64,000 nucleotides of DNA from Promerops cafer (GCA_013398275.1 VZSE01015530.1:33249-97248), one strand, 5' to 3'. Counted from the first letter of the stretch, positions 35,303 to 48,800 are shown. Numbers and translations are program-made. The notes: a model not told the origin generated them from the letters alone.

Positions 35303-35966
35303 ACGGAATCACAGAATCACAAGGTTGGAAGAGACCTTCAATATCATCGAGTCCAACCCATGCCCTAACACCTCAACTAAACCATGTCACCGAGTGCCAC
35401 ATCCAATCTTTTTTTAAACACATCCAGGGATGGTGACTCTACCACCTACCCATGCAGACCGTTCTAGTACTTGATCACTCCTTCTGTGAAAAATTTTTTC
35501 CTAATATCTAACCTGTATTTCCCTTAATGCAGCTTGAGAATGTGTCCTCTTGTTCTGTCAGTTGCTGCCCGGAGACAGAGACCAAACCCCACCTGACTAC
35601 AACCACCTCTCAGGAAGTTGTACCGAGTGATCAGGTCACCTCTGAGTCTCCTTTTCTCCCGGCTAAACACCCCCAGCTCCCTCAGTTGTTCCTCACAGGT
35701 CCTGTGTTCCCAACCCCTCACCAGCCTCGTTTCCTCCTCTGGACGTGCTCAAGTGTCTCAACGTCCTTCCCAAACGGAGGGGCCCAGAACTGGACACAGC
35801 ACTCAAGGTGTGGCCTCACCAGTGCCAGGTACAGGGGAGGAATGACCTCCCTGCACCTGCTGGCCACACTGTTCCTGATATAGGTCAGGATGCCATTGGC
35901 CACCAGGGCCACCAGGGCACACTGCTGGCTCATGTTCACTCGACTGTTGACCAGTACCCCCAGACA
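35303..35966 (-). mobile_element. CR1 LINE, 3' part with end of ORF2, minus orientation
   Basis: Nearly the same text as the copy at 8826-9566: tail cggaatcacagaatcac, ggttggaagagaccttcaat, the CCTAACACCTCAACTAAACC block, GTTGCTGCCCGGAGACAGAG and GGCCCAGAACTGGACACAGC. The minus strand encodes the ORF2 C-terminus (CEEQLRELGVFSREKRRLRG). It is in the same subfamily and orientation as the 8.8 kb copy, about 26 kb apart. Confidence 0.93.
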
Positions 35967-38900
35967 TTTGATTTTTAAACACAGGATTCTATGCCAGATC
36001 TCATGACAATAAATGAGGCAGTAAAGGCCACTTAAATTACAGATGACTCTTCCAGGTTTTTTACTCTTCATCAGTCTTAAAAACAATGTATGTTTAGGCT
36101 GTCTGATGATCTGATGATCAGCATTTGAAGGTCTCTAAGTTCAATGGTTCGTATAGGAAAACCATTGTTTTAGTTAAAAAAAATTAGGTCCCACATCCTA
36201 TCTTAATTTCAGTGCCAGCGCTGGACTATGAAAACCTATTTATTATATTTTGCTATCAGTACTCTGCTTCTCCTTAGTTGAAGAATGGTGATAAATTATG
36301 TAAGTGGAATTTCTTAATCTTTGATGCTGTTCACTGAATAGTCTTATAATTTAAGGCTTGTGTTTATGTACCATATTGACAAGTATTAGATAATGTAAAT
36401 ATAGCCTTTGGGAACAATTATGTGGTTTTTACTTGACACAAGTTCTTGCCAAAGAGATACAGTTGGTGCAGTAGTAGCTTTCAGGGCTCTGCATGTCCCC
36501 ATGGGGTTTTGTGGTCCAGATCAGCCTCACCTGGTGAGTGCAGGTGATTGGCTATGATATGCTTTGAAGCTTTCTGAACACCACAGATTGTAAAAGAATA
36601 TGTTGCTGCAATTAGTATATTATAATTGGAAGACAGGAGGGGTAAATGAAGTAGGCAACACAAGTTATTCAGATGTACTACAGTGTATATCCTCTGAAAA
36701 TATGACTGTCTATATTAATACATAGTATAGAGTACACTCAAGAAAATAATATTGTAATATCACATGTGAACTCAATGCAATATGATAAAGAATTTAGTAT
36801 AAAGGTTATTTAGATAGAATAAAAACTGTATCATACAGTAAATGTTGGATTCACTTTAATCTTGTACTTTTGTGAAGTTAATTCAGCCTGGATTAGTTAC
36901 TGGGGTGGTGTACTGTGCAGCTCACCAGTTACAATGAGGACGTTGACACTTTAGGAATAAGCAGACTTGATAGGTACAGTATTACTCAATTCTCCAGCAG
37001 TCAAGTTTAACAGTGAAACTATAGTTTGCTCTTGCAGCCTTTACTACTGAAAATCTGAGTGGAGGAAAAGACACAGGTACAAAGAGACACACAAAACCAG
37101 TCCAGGGATATCTGATCAGAAGTATCTCTCTACGACCTGGCCACTGTGGATCCTCAGCCTCTCTGGAAATCCCTGCCTGAAATACATCCTTTAACTGAGA
37201 AAGAATCAGGCCTGTAGTGGTAGGATGAAGACACAAGTTGTCTTGTTATCCACTGCCCATGGATGTGAATTCATTATATTACAACAACAGACTCACAAGA
37301 AAAGAGACATGGGTGTCCAGCAACCCAATTGTTAAAGTGGGACCCTATGTACAGGTAGGTAATGTAATGCAAAAGGAAGAAAATGAATATAATTTGAATA
37401 TCTTATATGTAAGAAATAAAAGTGCAAAACCAATTGTGATATAGAATTGTTACTAGATTGTGTTTCTTTCAGGTCTTGTGATGTTATTTATTCATTTATT
37501 TCATGTGAAAGAACTAATAACGAAAGACCTGTGCACTCATTCTCAGAGTTTAGTTACCCATCCAAATTTGATTTTTTAAAGAGTGATCTTCAGCAAAGCT
37601 ACATCAGCAGAAAAAAAAAAAATTGAAAAATTGGCTCTGTGCTTGATTTTGTTTTAAAATAATTCCTATTCCTGAGTTACATTCACGTTTAACTATATTC
37701 TCTAAGTATTTGAAAAGTCCTTTTAAAAAAGAGCTTTTTCACTCATATTAAAGAATAGCCTTGGATGTAGGAAGAACAGAATATCCAATTTAGAAAAACA
37801 GGCATCAAATCACACATTTAAATTAAATTACCCTTTAGCAGATATTCATGTTCTTTTTGGAATACCTTAGAAGTGTTGCATGGCTGATAACAAAGGAAGT
37901 GGACTTTGTTCTGCTAGGAAAAGAGATTAGAGTGTACGGTGCAGATCCAATAGGTTCTGCCTATATACTCTGCATATAATGCAAAGTTCAGTATGTGACA
38001 ATGAATGCATTTTGGTGTGTTTATTGATCTATTCATATTTGAAAATAAGTGTAACAGTTATTCTTCCCATCTCTGGTATTCTAAGGCCCAAGTTAAAAAG
38101 AAATAATACAAGAAAAGCTAAGAAAGTGCTACAGATGCACTGTGCCATAGAATTTTTTTCATATGTTCATGTAAATGCTTCATTTAGCATTCTATTACAG
38201 TGACTGGTTCTGGTCACTGACATAATCCCTTTGGAATACATAATAATGAAGTAACATGGTTAAAAAAGGTATCTCTCCCTGAGTGCAGTCACAGCACTTG
38301 ACTTTAAGCAATTTTACTATGAATCAAGTGTTGAAGAGCCTCACATTAGTAAAAGCAAAACTCCAGAGTTGAGGAGGGAAGGAAGTCTGAGTCACCTACA
38401 AAATACAGTGAGAATGAAGGAGAAGATAAAAATATCAATACATACACTCAAAACCATATACTGTATTATCCTATTTACAGTCTTCTACAGGAAAGAATCT
38501 TAGAAATTCATCTGAAAATCTACTCTGCCTGAAATCCCTCTTGAACTGTAAAATGCATAAGTAATAACCTAATTATAGGCTTCAGGAGAAACTAATTCTT
38601 GAAAGAAAAATGCCTTTTTCATGTGATCATCAATAGTGTTTTGTAGTTATTAAACACAGAAGAACTGTAGGCTTTTTATCCAATATTGAAATATGTTTCA
38701 TTGCAATCCTAATTAAATTTTAGAAAGGGAGAGGCTGTAGAAACATTACATGAAAGTGTTGTTTTCACTTGACCAGTGTTTCTTTCCTTAATGAGAAGGT
38801 CCAAGTCCATTATAGTGCTGTCCTTAATACTGGAGTTAGACCTTCATTGCTCTTAAGAGATACCTTTGGTATGGAGAAATGTTTGAAGGAAGCATGACAT

Positions 38901-39042
38901 TTTCTGTACAGAATAAGGTGAAAAAGAAAGAGCTATCTACATACAGAATGTTGTGCTATCACCAATTTCAATAGAGTTTGTAACATAAGCTTAGTATTTG
39001 AATGAGATTTCTCAAATGGCAATGAGAATTTGTTTTGTTGTG

Positions 39043-39076
39043 TTTTTTGGTTTTTTTTTTTTTTTTTTTTTTTATT
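39043..39076. repeat. poly-T tract
   Basis: A run of more than 20 T, preceded by TTTTTGG. Simple sequence with no flanking retroposon recognised. Confidence 0.85.
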
Positions 39077-39534
39077 TTTTAATTCAAAATTGTAGGCAGA
39101 ATATGTATGCCATCCTTTGTTTATCTAAAATAACTAAGGTTACTGGTAGTTTCAGTACCACCTGGTACTACCCAGGTAGCTTGTCTACTTTAAACAGTTA
39201 GCATTTTACATTTGAGGCTGTTGGTCAATTTGCTATTTAGAAAAGAGACAGAAAACTAAGGAAACTGTTTGTGAAATGGGATGTATACAGTAAAATTTCA
39301 AAGACTTGATACCACTCAGCTTCTAACCTAACCTAGTAACTTTACAAGAAATTATTCATGGACAGACGGGCTATCTTCACTTTGAGTTTTCTATTAAAGT
39401 GTTATTTGTATATACAGTAACCTTCCAGTTTAGCACCTTTGATAGCATCAGAATGCTGGGAAGTGCGTCAGCTATTGTGAGTTGCTTTCTTTGGTTGGGC
39501 AGAGAGCAGTGAGGAAAAGAGAAAATAGAAGAGA

Positions 39535-39722
39535 GAGAAAAGATTGTCCAGAGAAGTTACTCCAGAGAGCACTATCCCTGGAAGTGTTCAAGGCCAGTTT
39601 GGATGGAGCTCTGAGTAACCTGCTCTAGTGAAATGTGTTCCTGCCCATGGCAAGGGGTTGGGACTAGATGATCCTTGAAGTCCCTTCCAACTCAGGCCAT
39701 TTTCCAATTCTATGATTCTATG
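39535..39722 (+). mobile_element. CR1 LINE 3' end, plus orientation
   Basis: Reads AGTGTTCAAGGCCAGTTTGG, GGTTGGGACTAGATGATCC, TTGAAGTCCCTTCCAACTCA and finishes with the tail tccaattctatgattctatg. A truncated 3' end in plus orientation. Confidence 0.92.
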
Positions 39723-42700
39723 ATAATGTGTTTCATCAGACCTAAATAACAGTGTGAAATTGTATTTAACTATAGACAATTTCAATTGTGATTGTACTAC
39801 GGAAAATTTTTCCTCTAGAAATAGTTCTGTGATGTCTATTATATTTCATTACTTTCCATGACAAATTTGCTTAAGCAACAAGTAAAATGAAAGAGAGAAG
39901 GAAGTGCCTGAAATGGTGACCTTTAAATCTAATAGCATCGTTACAAGTGTCAAATGTGGTTTCTGTTGAGTTCGAATAAGCCAATGCTGTGGAGAAAAAA
40001 TCTTAATGATGTGTGATTCATTACAATTCAATGAACTGTACAAAAGATAAATATGGGAAAAAATTTAGCACTTTGATGTGCAGGAAATTTCCTCAGAGGG
40101 ATTTATTTTCAAATAAGTTAAAGAATGCTCCATTAAACTTCTCAAACATGACAGAAAGCTATGTCAAGGTAACCAAATCCTCTAAATGAGAGCAATAGCA
40201 AAGAAATAAAAAAACCCTGAACATGCCACATGTTTTGACGATTCATTTGTATTCAAAAACAACTTGAAAACCTTTAAATATAAATGAGAGACAGAAGTGC
40301 TAGAATAAGGTCCCACTTGAAACACAGGTACTCTGAAAAAAAGTATTAAAGCCACTTGATTTAGATTTTCTAGTGACAGGTTTCCTGGACAAACCCTAGT
40401 CAGCAACTAGAAACTTTTCATTTACAGCAGGAGCTTAACTCCCTTGCAGTGCTAGAATAAATCCTCTGCTTTCATTTCTAGGCTTGTGAATTCAATAAAG
40501 CAGTACTGCAGAAAAGATTCTCAGCTTGTCTGTAGGTTAAAATGTGTACCAATACAGAGGGAAGTGGGGGATCACCAGCCCATAGGTGATCCAGAGGTTT
40601 GGGTGCAGGCCTAGGACAGGACTTGGTGGAAGCTTATGTTGTTCCAGGGAATGTATTTTGAATTGCTATCTTTGCAGACTTGTGTTGAAATGAAGTCAAG
40701 TTCAATGTTTCTAAATCACCCACCACCAGTATATGAGAGGTGCTAATTAGAGCAAATTTTACAAGTAGTTTTATGATAATTAAGAGTATGTCAATTAATA
40801 ACTTCTTGAGAGAATTTTGCATGTGCAGTTGAGTGCTGTATACAATATGTAAGACAAAAAATTCATTCTGACTTAACTGTCACCAGAATTGGTAAAGGAA
40901 AGAAAAACATCAATACATTGTAAAAGTAATCAGTAAACAGTACTCTGTGGGATCACTTTTACACATTTGTTTCAAAAGTCATATATCAATATCAAAATAG
41001 GTAAAAGGACTACTTCATGAGTCCATCAGTATTTTAACAAAACATAGACTGCATTAAAGTAAAATTTATAGCCATTAAAAGAAGATGGCAAAACTGAGTA
41101 TCATTGTGTTATCATACCTGTATAAAATTACATTAATAGCTTATAAAACAATAGTTTAAAAAGCCATCATATGGTACAGGGAACTATCTTATGAAGCTTC
41201 CTGGAAATCAAACTGACCATTAATTACATTAAGATATGGGGTATGGGTCAAACTGGCACACAGGTCTGAGTGAAAATGGAGGCACATATCCAGTATGACA
41301 TACAAAAGTAACTGACTTATAATACATGGAGTAAGTCGCTAAGAGGAATCCCAAGGACACATAAACAGTTGATAAAAATGCAAAAACCAAATTTAACTCT
41401 AGTGCTTATTCTTATCTGCAGCCCTATCATTTTTTCTGAAGCTTTGTGTCATTTTGTCTTACCCTGAGTGAAATATGTTACCTCATGATAGAACACTACT
41501 TATGAAAATTGTAATGCATTATTTCATTTCCAAGGTTAGTGTTCCTGGTATTTTATTAACAATAATATCAATGTTATACTATAACATTTATAGTGAGGCT
41601 CAAATCATAAAAGGCCTAAATATTCACCTGCTGGTTGATTGAGGTGTAGCTAACAATTCATTTATGATACTTCATAAGCCCCAAAATCTAAATATTTAAC
41701 CTTCTCAACACCTTGAGGAGACTGGATGAATTTTATTACCTCTGCTTTGAAGAGGAAGAAATGAGACTGAACCAATCACAGAAGACCAAGCTGAGAACTT
41801 AGACCTTGCTTGGACTGTGTTCAGTAAGAATATGTGGGTTGTTTGTTTTTTTCCAGGAGAAAGTGAAATAATCTCATTAAAAGTCACAAATAAACTCAGG
41901 TCTCGTGCATTTTTAGGTAGCTGACAAACATCATGTAAATATGAGAGCTACTTGTAAGCCATTCATAAAGGAAGGAGTAGCAGTTGTTTCCCCTATTTTA
42001 TCTTATCAATTGGCTGTTTGTGCAGCTGGATTTGGAGTTCTTACATAGAATAAATATACAGCAAGTAGAACTGATCTCTAGTTTTAAAAATATACACATC
42101 TAAAAATTACAATATTTGAATTTGGAAAATGCCTGACTAGTTTGAATCAGTTTCATTATAAGCTTAATGAAGAATTAGAAATGTGGCAAACATCTATTCT
42201 GACATATGACAAACCACACAGAGTGTGGAAATCTGGGATATAAATATATCTTAAGTATTAGCTCCTGTACAGTTTGATGATATTATTCCCTCTTTACTTA
42301 AACACAGACTTACAGGCTTATTCTTATGGACTGATGTTAAAAACAAACAAATAAAAATCAGGTCACTATCAATCACTGGAAAACAGGCTTTTTAAAGGGG
42401 TTTGTAATGATAAATATGAGCTGGAAGGTATTTTTAGCATGTTTACTATGAATGACCTTCTTATATGGTTAAACGTACTTTAGGATGCAAAAGCCCTAAT
42501 CTCTTTCAGAGAATATAGCAGAGGCCATGCAGCTCCTATTTATAATTAATTTATAGACTGAAATTTTGTCTTGATCCACTAAAAAAACCTGCCTACCTAA
42601 CACTTATTCATGACAGCAACATAGAAACTCAAAGGAAGAGGAAATTATCAGATAAAAAAACCTCTGCAGTTTTCAGGCCTACCAGCAGAGTTTTCAAAAC

Positions 42701-43887
42701 TCAGTCTTATCAACAAGTCTTAGAATAGTACTGTGCCTTATGTCATATCTGAATTACACCAAAATTAGTAAGATGCAATTTCATGCTAGATTTTTGTAAG
42801 ACTTCTTTTTTACTGTAGTGTTAGAAAGCTGCCATTCCATGCTCACCAGAGAACTATATGCTGTAGATAAATCAGAGACTTGAGAGCTTTCTTAATATAT
42901 GATATATTATGCTACTTGATTTCTAACAGAGTAAAACACCATATATCAAATTACACTACTTTATTTCTAACAAAGAATAAAAAATCATATGAGTTTGTGT
43001 GGTACAGATAATGTAATTTAAAGAAACAAAAAATGTCAAGAAAAGCCCCTAGACCCCTAACTGCACAAAGTGACTTAAAATGATCTTGTGTATATTGAAA
43101 TTTTTCTGGACATAATGCAACCAGAAAGAAGTAAGCACAACTGGGTATGTGTTTAATGCTCATTTCTCCCATTCCTTGCCCTCTTCCAAAAAAACCACAC
43201 TGAAAAAAATTATCTCAGTTCTCGTGATGCAGTATTGTGGTCAAGGAAACTAAGTAAGCAAAACTCTGGCTGAGGCACAGTGTGTCAGGGTGCAGTGTCA
43301 TGCTGTGCTCTGAGGGAAGATACCACTAGTGTACAGGTATAAACGTGCTGAGGGCAATCAATCTCTTTCAGTGAGCTCCATGTGAGGGTCTGACTCCCGT
43401 GTTTTAAAGACAAATGCTGAGCGGACTGTTGTCTATAGTCTCTGCCACTGGCCCAGCGACATGGGCAAATCACATGGGTCCCTGGAAGAGGAAGAAAAGG
43501 GGGCTTTATAGAAAGATTTGGGAACTTCTTCAGAGAAGAGAGGAGAGCTCAAGGGTATTAATCAATGACCATACCCTTAGACCTGAGGAGAAAGAAATTC
43601 TAGCCCACCACAAACTGCTAATTAACTGAATTTTTGCATGGTGAGGTAAGCCTTGCAAAGGAGGCCGATCTTTTGTTGTTTACAGTGCCTGAATCTTTCA
43701 AATAGTTTAAGTTACTGTGGTTAAAATTCCTTTTCAAAGTCAGTATTCATTGTCATTCCTACTGTTCTGAAAGGAAGCTAGGCTTAGCTGGAAATGTTAG
43801 GCAAATCTGCGATCAGATGACTCTGTGAGTCATTAGATTACAATCCAGAAAGGCTATGACAAAAAAGGGTGTTAGTATACTTACCTG

Positions 43888-44047
43888 AATCACATCTGTG
43901 CACTCTCTTAATTTTGAAACATATCAGCCCCTTAGCAAATAATTGCGAATTACAAGTCATTGTCTGAGATAGAAGCTGCAAAAGCATTAATAAAAAGACA
44001 AGCAAGAACACAAATTTCTTCAGATTGCCAAAAAAAGGCAAATCCAA
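43888..44047 (-). other. possible exon with a strong splice donor, unassigned
   Basis: On the minus strand an open stretch ends GATGTGATTCAG followed by GTAAGTAT at about 43887, close to the ideal donor. The translation includes a hydrophobic run (FVFLLVFLLMLLQLL) before an in-frame ATG and MTCNSQLFAKGLICFKIKRV. It could be a 5' exon of DTHD1 or of a noncoding transcript, but its phase does not join exon A of DTHD1, and the upstream acceptor-like sequence is poly-A rather than poly-pyrimidine. It may be chance. Confidence 0.15.
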
Positions 44048-44715
44048 AAATTTGCTTGCATAATAAAAGTTTAGGAGGTAATATTAACTGCTTTTTTTTT
44101 TTTTTGGTACACAGATAATTACATATCTAATAATTAGAATTTGCAGCTGGATGTTCAGAAGTGGTTGGGCACTGGTGGAATTGGTGCTGTAATACTGAAC
44201 TGCAAACTTCTAATTTGGAAGTTCTGGAGAGTGAAAAAGCTGTTTGCATTCAAAACTGCGATCCTGAAACCTCTCTTTAGTACCCTGGCACCAACACTTT
44301 TTAACAGCCCCTCTACTAGTAAGGCTATATTTAGTGTGTAGGAAGCAGTCTTAAAAAGATCCCAGGTTTACTTGTTCCAAAATTAGCACTTTAATAATTG
44401 GCTTCTATTTCTCAGTGTATCTTTGCTTCTGTTTTGCTTTGGGAGGGTGGACGGTAGACAGACTTCAGATGCAGCACTGTAAACCGCCTGAAACCTCCTT
44501 GCATTTAATTAGAAAAGATGAGAATTGACACTTCAAGAAGATGATGTGCAAGTCCACCAAGGGACTGCATTAAAGTACTTTACACACCATTCTGTGTAAC
44601 AAAATGCTGCTTTCGTCTGAGTGACAGTTTTTGACAGACCATGGGTGAGTTCCAAGAACTGGGGAATTCTTGGAAATTACTGTAAGCTTGGTATCTTTAG
44701 TTTTTTTTTAAGCAA

Positions 44716-45032
44716 GTGATCCCAGATGTGTCACTGCTGGCAGGCTGTCCTGCTTCCTCGCAGCCGAGCGCTTGCGCTCCGCGCGGTGGCAGAAGGACGC
44801 CCTTTGCTCACTGGCCTGGCAGGAAGGGGACACTCGCAGCCTGCCCAGCCCGGGCTGGGCAACACGGGACGCCTGTGAAGCGATGCGCTGGGGCACACAG
44901 CACTCCGGAGCCGAAGCCTGCCTGCGGGCTTCCCAGTGACTCCTGAGGAAATATGCGGCCCGGCCAGAGCGCCCTGGGCCGCAGCGCGGCGGCGCGGGCG
45001 CTGAGGGCGGCGGGCTCTGAGGGCGGCGGGCG
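44716..45032 (+). promoter_or_regulatory. CpG island, left part; probable ARAP2 promoter
   Basis: Base composition changes abruptly from AT-rich to very GC-rich with dense CpG (for example GCGCTCCGCGCGG, and GCAGCGCGGCGGCGCGGGCG near the gap). Two GC-box words GGGCGG lie at 45005-45010 and 45021-45026 within a short tandem. The island runs into the assembly gap, and sequence right of the gap is AT-rich again, so the core is hidden. Its place upstream of the first coding ARAP2 exon, on the side facing DTHD1, makes it the likely promoter with the untranslated first exon. Confidence 0.75.
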
Positions 45033-45821
45033 NNNNNNNNNNNNNNNNNNNNNNNNNNNNNNNNNNNNNNNNNNNNNNNNNNNNNNNNNNNNNNNNNNNN
45101 NNNNNNNNNNNNNNNNNNNNNNNNNNNNNNNNNNNNNNNNNNNNNNNNNNNNNNNNNNNNNNNNNNNNNNNNNNNNNNNNNNNNNNNNNNNNNNNNNNNN
45201 NNNNNNNNNNNNNNNNNNNNNNNNNNNNNNNNNNNNNNNNNNNNNNNNNNNNNNNNNNNNNNNNNNNNNNNNNNNNNNNNNNNNNNNNNNNNNNNNNNNN
45301 NNNNNNNNNNNNNNNNNNNNNNNNNNNNNNNNNNNNNNNNNNNNNNNNNNNNNNNNNNNNNNNNNNNNNNNNNNNNNNNNNNNNNNNNNNNNNNNNNNNN
45401 NNNNNNNNNNNNNNNNNNNNNNNNNNNNNNNNNNNNNNNNNNNNNNNNNNNNNNNNNNNNNNNNNNNNNNNNNNNNNNNNNNNNNNNNNNNNNNNNNNNN
45501 NNNNNNNNNNNNNNNNNNNNNNNNNNNNNNNNNNNNNNNNNNNNNNNNNNNNNNNNNNNNNNNNNNNNNNNNNNNNNNNNNNNNNNNNNNNNNNNNNNNN
45601 NNNNNNNNNNNNNNNNNNNNNNNNNNNNNNNNNNNNNNNNNNNNNNNNNNNNNNNNNNNNNNNNNNNNNNNNNNNNNNNNNNNNNNNNNNNNNNNNNNNN
45701 NNNNNNNNNNNNNNNNNNNNNNNNNNNNNNNNNNNNNNNNNNNNNNNNNNNNNNNNNNNNNNNNNNNNNNNNNNNNNNNNNNNNNNNNNNNNNNNNNNNN
45801 NNNNNNNNNNNNNNNNNNNNN
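45033..45821. other. assembly gap (789 N)
   Basis: A continuous run of N. Its left edge is extremely GC-rich, so this is most likely the core of the CpG island that failed to sequence. Any reading frame drawn across it is meaningless. The gap length may be an estimate. Confidence 0.99.
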
Positions 45822-48800
45822 CTTTGCTGAACCTTTTTCTAGAAGGCAAGTGCTCTGAAATTAAAAAAAAAAACAAAAACAAAACCAAACAAAAAACACA
45901 ACAAAACAAACAAAAAAAACCCGACAAAGAAGCAGTTTGACAGAGGATATGATTAAAGTTATTTTGTAATTATCCACTAGGTTGACCTAGTCTTAGTAAC
46001 TTCCTTGTATTGGTAAAGGCAATAGTTCTATCAGAATTGCTGCAATCAGTATACATATATATATACTTCCAAGCTATTAATATGCTGATTGTATAATGTA
46101 GGTTTTGGAAAAGATCTTTAATCTGCAATGTTTTCCATGTTAATCTTGTCAGTTTCTATGGAATCAATTACAATGCGAAGATGAAATTCACTACTTGCAG
46201 ATTTCATTCTGCTCCATGGTAAGACCAGTTTACTGTTTTATTTTGCTGGGTTTTTCTTTAACATATTTATTAGGATCTTAATCTAGTGTGTGGTTTAGCA
46301 GAAGTTGGGAGCAAGCCCGAACTTGCTTGTGTTTGTTGAACTGATTGCTCACAGTGTGATTATCTTGCCATGTACTTTTAAAGGTTTGACAGTTTCTTCG
46401 GGCTTGTATCTGTATTGATGTTAAAAAGAAAAAAAAAAAGCCTAGTCCCACTTGAGGGTTTCTGTGTTCATGTATAGCCTACTGTTCACACAGTAATTTA
46501 ATTATAATTAATAATTATTTAATAATTGAATTACTAAAATTTGGATTGCTTGCTTGCTTCAACAAAGATTTTTCTATCTCCCAGTCAATTTTGTCTTCAA
46601 GACTTTTCAACATGAAAAATCACAGAATGAAAGAATTTTAAAATTAGTAGATAGTTTTACAGAATGCTAGATGCAGGTGCTTACCCTCTATGTGAAGAAG
46701 GATTCTGAGAGTTAGAATTGCCATTTTTCTTTGATGCTATTTAGCTGTCACTTTTAGTAAAAGAAAAGAACTGTTAGGCCACTCTGAGTTTTTTTGCCAC
46801 TCATTGTCTAAGTCCCTTCCATAAGATGGGAAAAGGAAGAAATTGACAATCAGTTTCTAAAGAAGTGTGAGAAACATCGTCTATGAAAGAGAGTTGGATG
46901 ATCCCATAGAAGGCTTGGGATGTGCAACACACATTGCAATTCATCCCCTGCTGAAACTCTTTTCTTAGAAGAAAAGCTCAAATGGTGTTCCTTGTATTGC
47001 TTTTTTTACATAGCAATTTAGGTGTTTTGTCCCTGTTTTGATAAAATGGAATGGTCAGGTATCTTCCAAGAAGTTTGACTTTTTTTTTTTTTTAATAACC
47101 GTTATAGGATTTTCCTATTTTTAGTAACCATGTTGAGAATGGTGATTTTTTTCTTGGTTACTCTACTTAGGAGAATATAATATTCCAACAAGAATCCATT
47201 TTATTTAAGCAAGTTCAAATTCTCCTTGTGGTTTTTTTTGTTTTTGTGTTGTTTTTTTTTTGTTTTTTTTTTCTATTTGTTTCTAAGTAGAAAAAATCTA
47301 TTTTGCTTTGCTTCTGAGAGGAGATTAGTGCACATGGTTGCACACACTCCGTAAAACCAATGTTGTTTACAAATGTCAAATTTGTAGTGGTAGAAATATG
47401 GATATGAAAGAGAATGAATGTATTTGTAGAAATGTTTTTGTCCACTTCATTTCTAATATTGTGCATTCTTTAGGGTTAATTATGACTTACCTTGCAATCA
47501 AAGCTAAGGAGGAGATTAAATTATTTTTTAAATTGATAGCAATCATATCAAAACAGAGTAATGTATCGAATAAGGTGGTCCTTGAGTTCTGCATTTCTGT
47601 ATACTTCTTGAGTTCAAACCTTATAAAGATTTTAAGACGTGATTACGTATTTATGTTCTAGCCTGCAAAACACTCACTAGTGTGTGTAGATTCGTTTAGC
47701 TGTTTGTAACATTAATCTTTGTGTAAGTAGTGAAACCAAACCAGTTGTCAGTATAACCCTTTGCTTAGACCCACAAAATCATATGTGACCTTAGTGGTAT
47801 TTAACCAGTTGCATAGCTAGGCTAGATATATGGCATGTCTTCAGAAATCTTGATGGATACTCTGATAGCTTCTGCCATAGACAACTGCAGAAACAGAAAG
47901 TGGCTTGGGCTTTATCTTGCAGCACTGTTGGCATTTTGTGGTCAAAATGTCTTCTCAGCAAGCAGTTCCTTTCTTCCTCTGCTACATGCTTTGTTCCTAA
48001 AATACACAGCAAAACATAATCATTATTACAGATTTGGAAGCAAAGTTTGTCCTCTGCCAGGTAACCCTTTGCATTGGTATGTGATTTATACAAGGATGGG
48101 TTAGAATCCAAATAGCTGATAACACATGGCTACTTGAGTTCCTGAAGTAACAACACTGGAGGTGTTCCAGAATAAGGTGCAGGCAAAGCTATTGCATGTA
48201 GAAAAAACAGTATTAAGATAGAGAAGAGAGAATGTGTGGATATAAATATATATGTTTATATATAACACTTACTTATTTATTTATAAATACATGACTAAAG
48301 CTACTTTTCCAGGTGCATTTTTTGTTATTGTGGAAGGTGGAGGGATTGAGAAGATGATACTGTCTGAAAATGAACACTAACACCTTAGGGAAAAAATAGC
48401 AAAATGCTACCATGAAACCCAGAACTGTCAACGAAGGTGGAAATGGCTGAGATAACCAGCTGCAACTTCAACTTTAAACGCCTTAGACTGATATGCTAAC
48501 ACTGTAGGGGTTTTATATACTTGAATAGGTGTGTGGTTTGATTGTTGTTTTTTGCTTTTTTTGGTGATTTCTTTGTTTTCTTGTTTGTTTTTTTCTTTTG
48601 TTTGTAGTCTGTGTTTTTTATTTAATTACTGGGTATCCGAAAGATGATTTTCTGGCCCAAACAATAATGGTCTGATATTTTTTCCCCCAGTAAGTAATTT
48701 CTATACTAATTTTTTTTTTTTTACATTCTGTACTCTGAATCTAAGAATATATATTCAACTAGTTAAGAGGATATACATTTACATTTTCCAGGGTTTAGAG

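Larger units (their letters stand above)
34987..44715. other. intergenic region between the head-to-head genes
   Basis: Mostly AT-rich unique-looking DNA holding a CR1 copy at 35303-35966, a CR1 tail at 39535-39722 and a poly-T run at 39050-39073. Former 5' exons or the promoter of DTHD1 should lie here, but none could be recognised with confidence; a weak candidate is listed at 43888-44047. Confidence 0.55.

Noticed and set aside
35236..35978. Plus-strand open stretches of 66-118 codons
   Set aside because: Antisense of the second young CR1 copy, the same situation as at 8.8 kb.
36982..37236. 84-codon minus-strand open stretch considered as a DTHD1 upstream exon
   Set aside because: No acceptor and donor pair gives a phase compatible with exon A, and the composition is not coding-like.
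44731..45927. A 398-codon minus frame and a 301-codon plus frame across the gap
   Set aside because: Most of both is N; they are artefacts of reading through the assembly gap in a GC-rich stretch.
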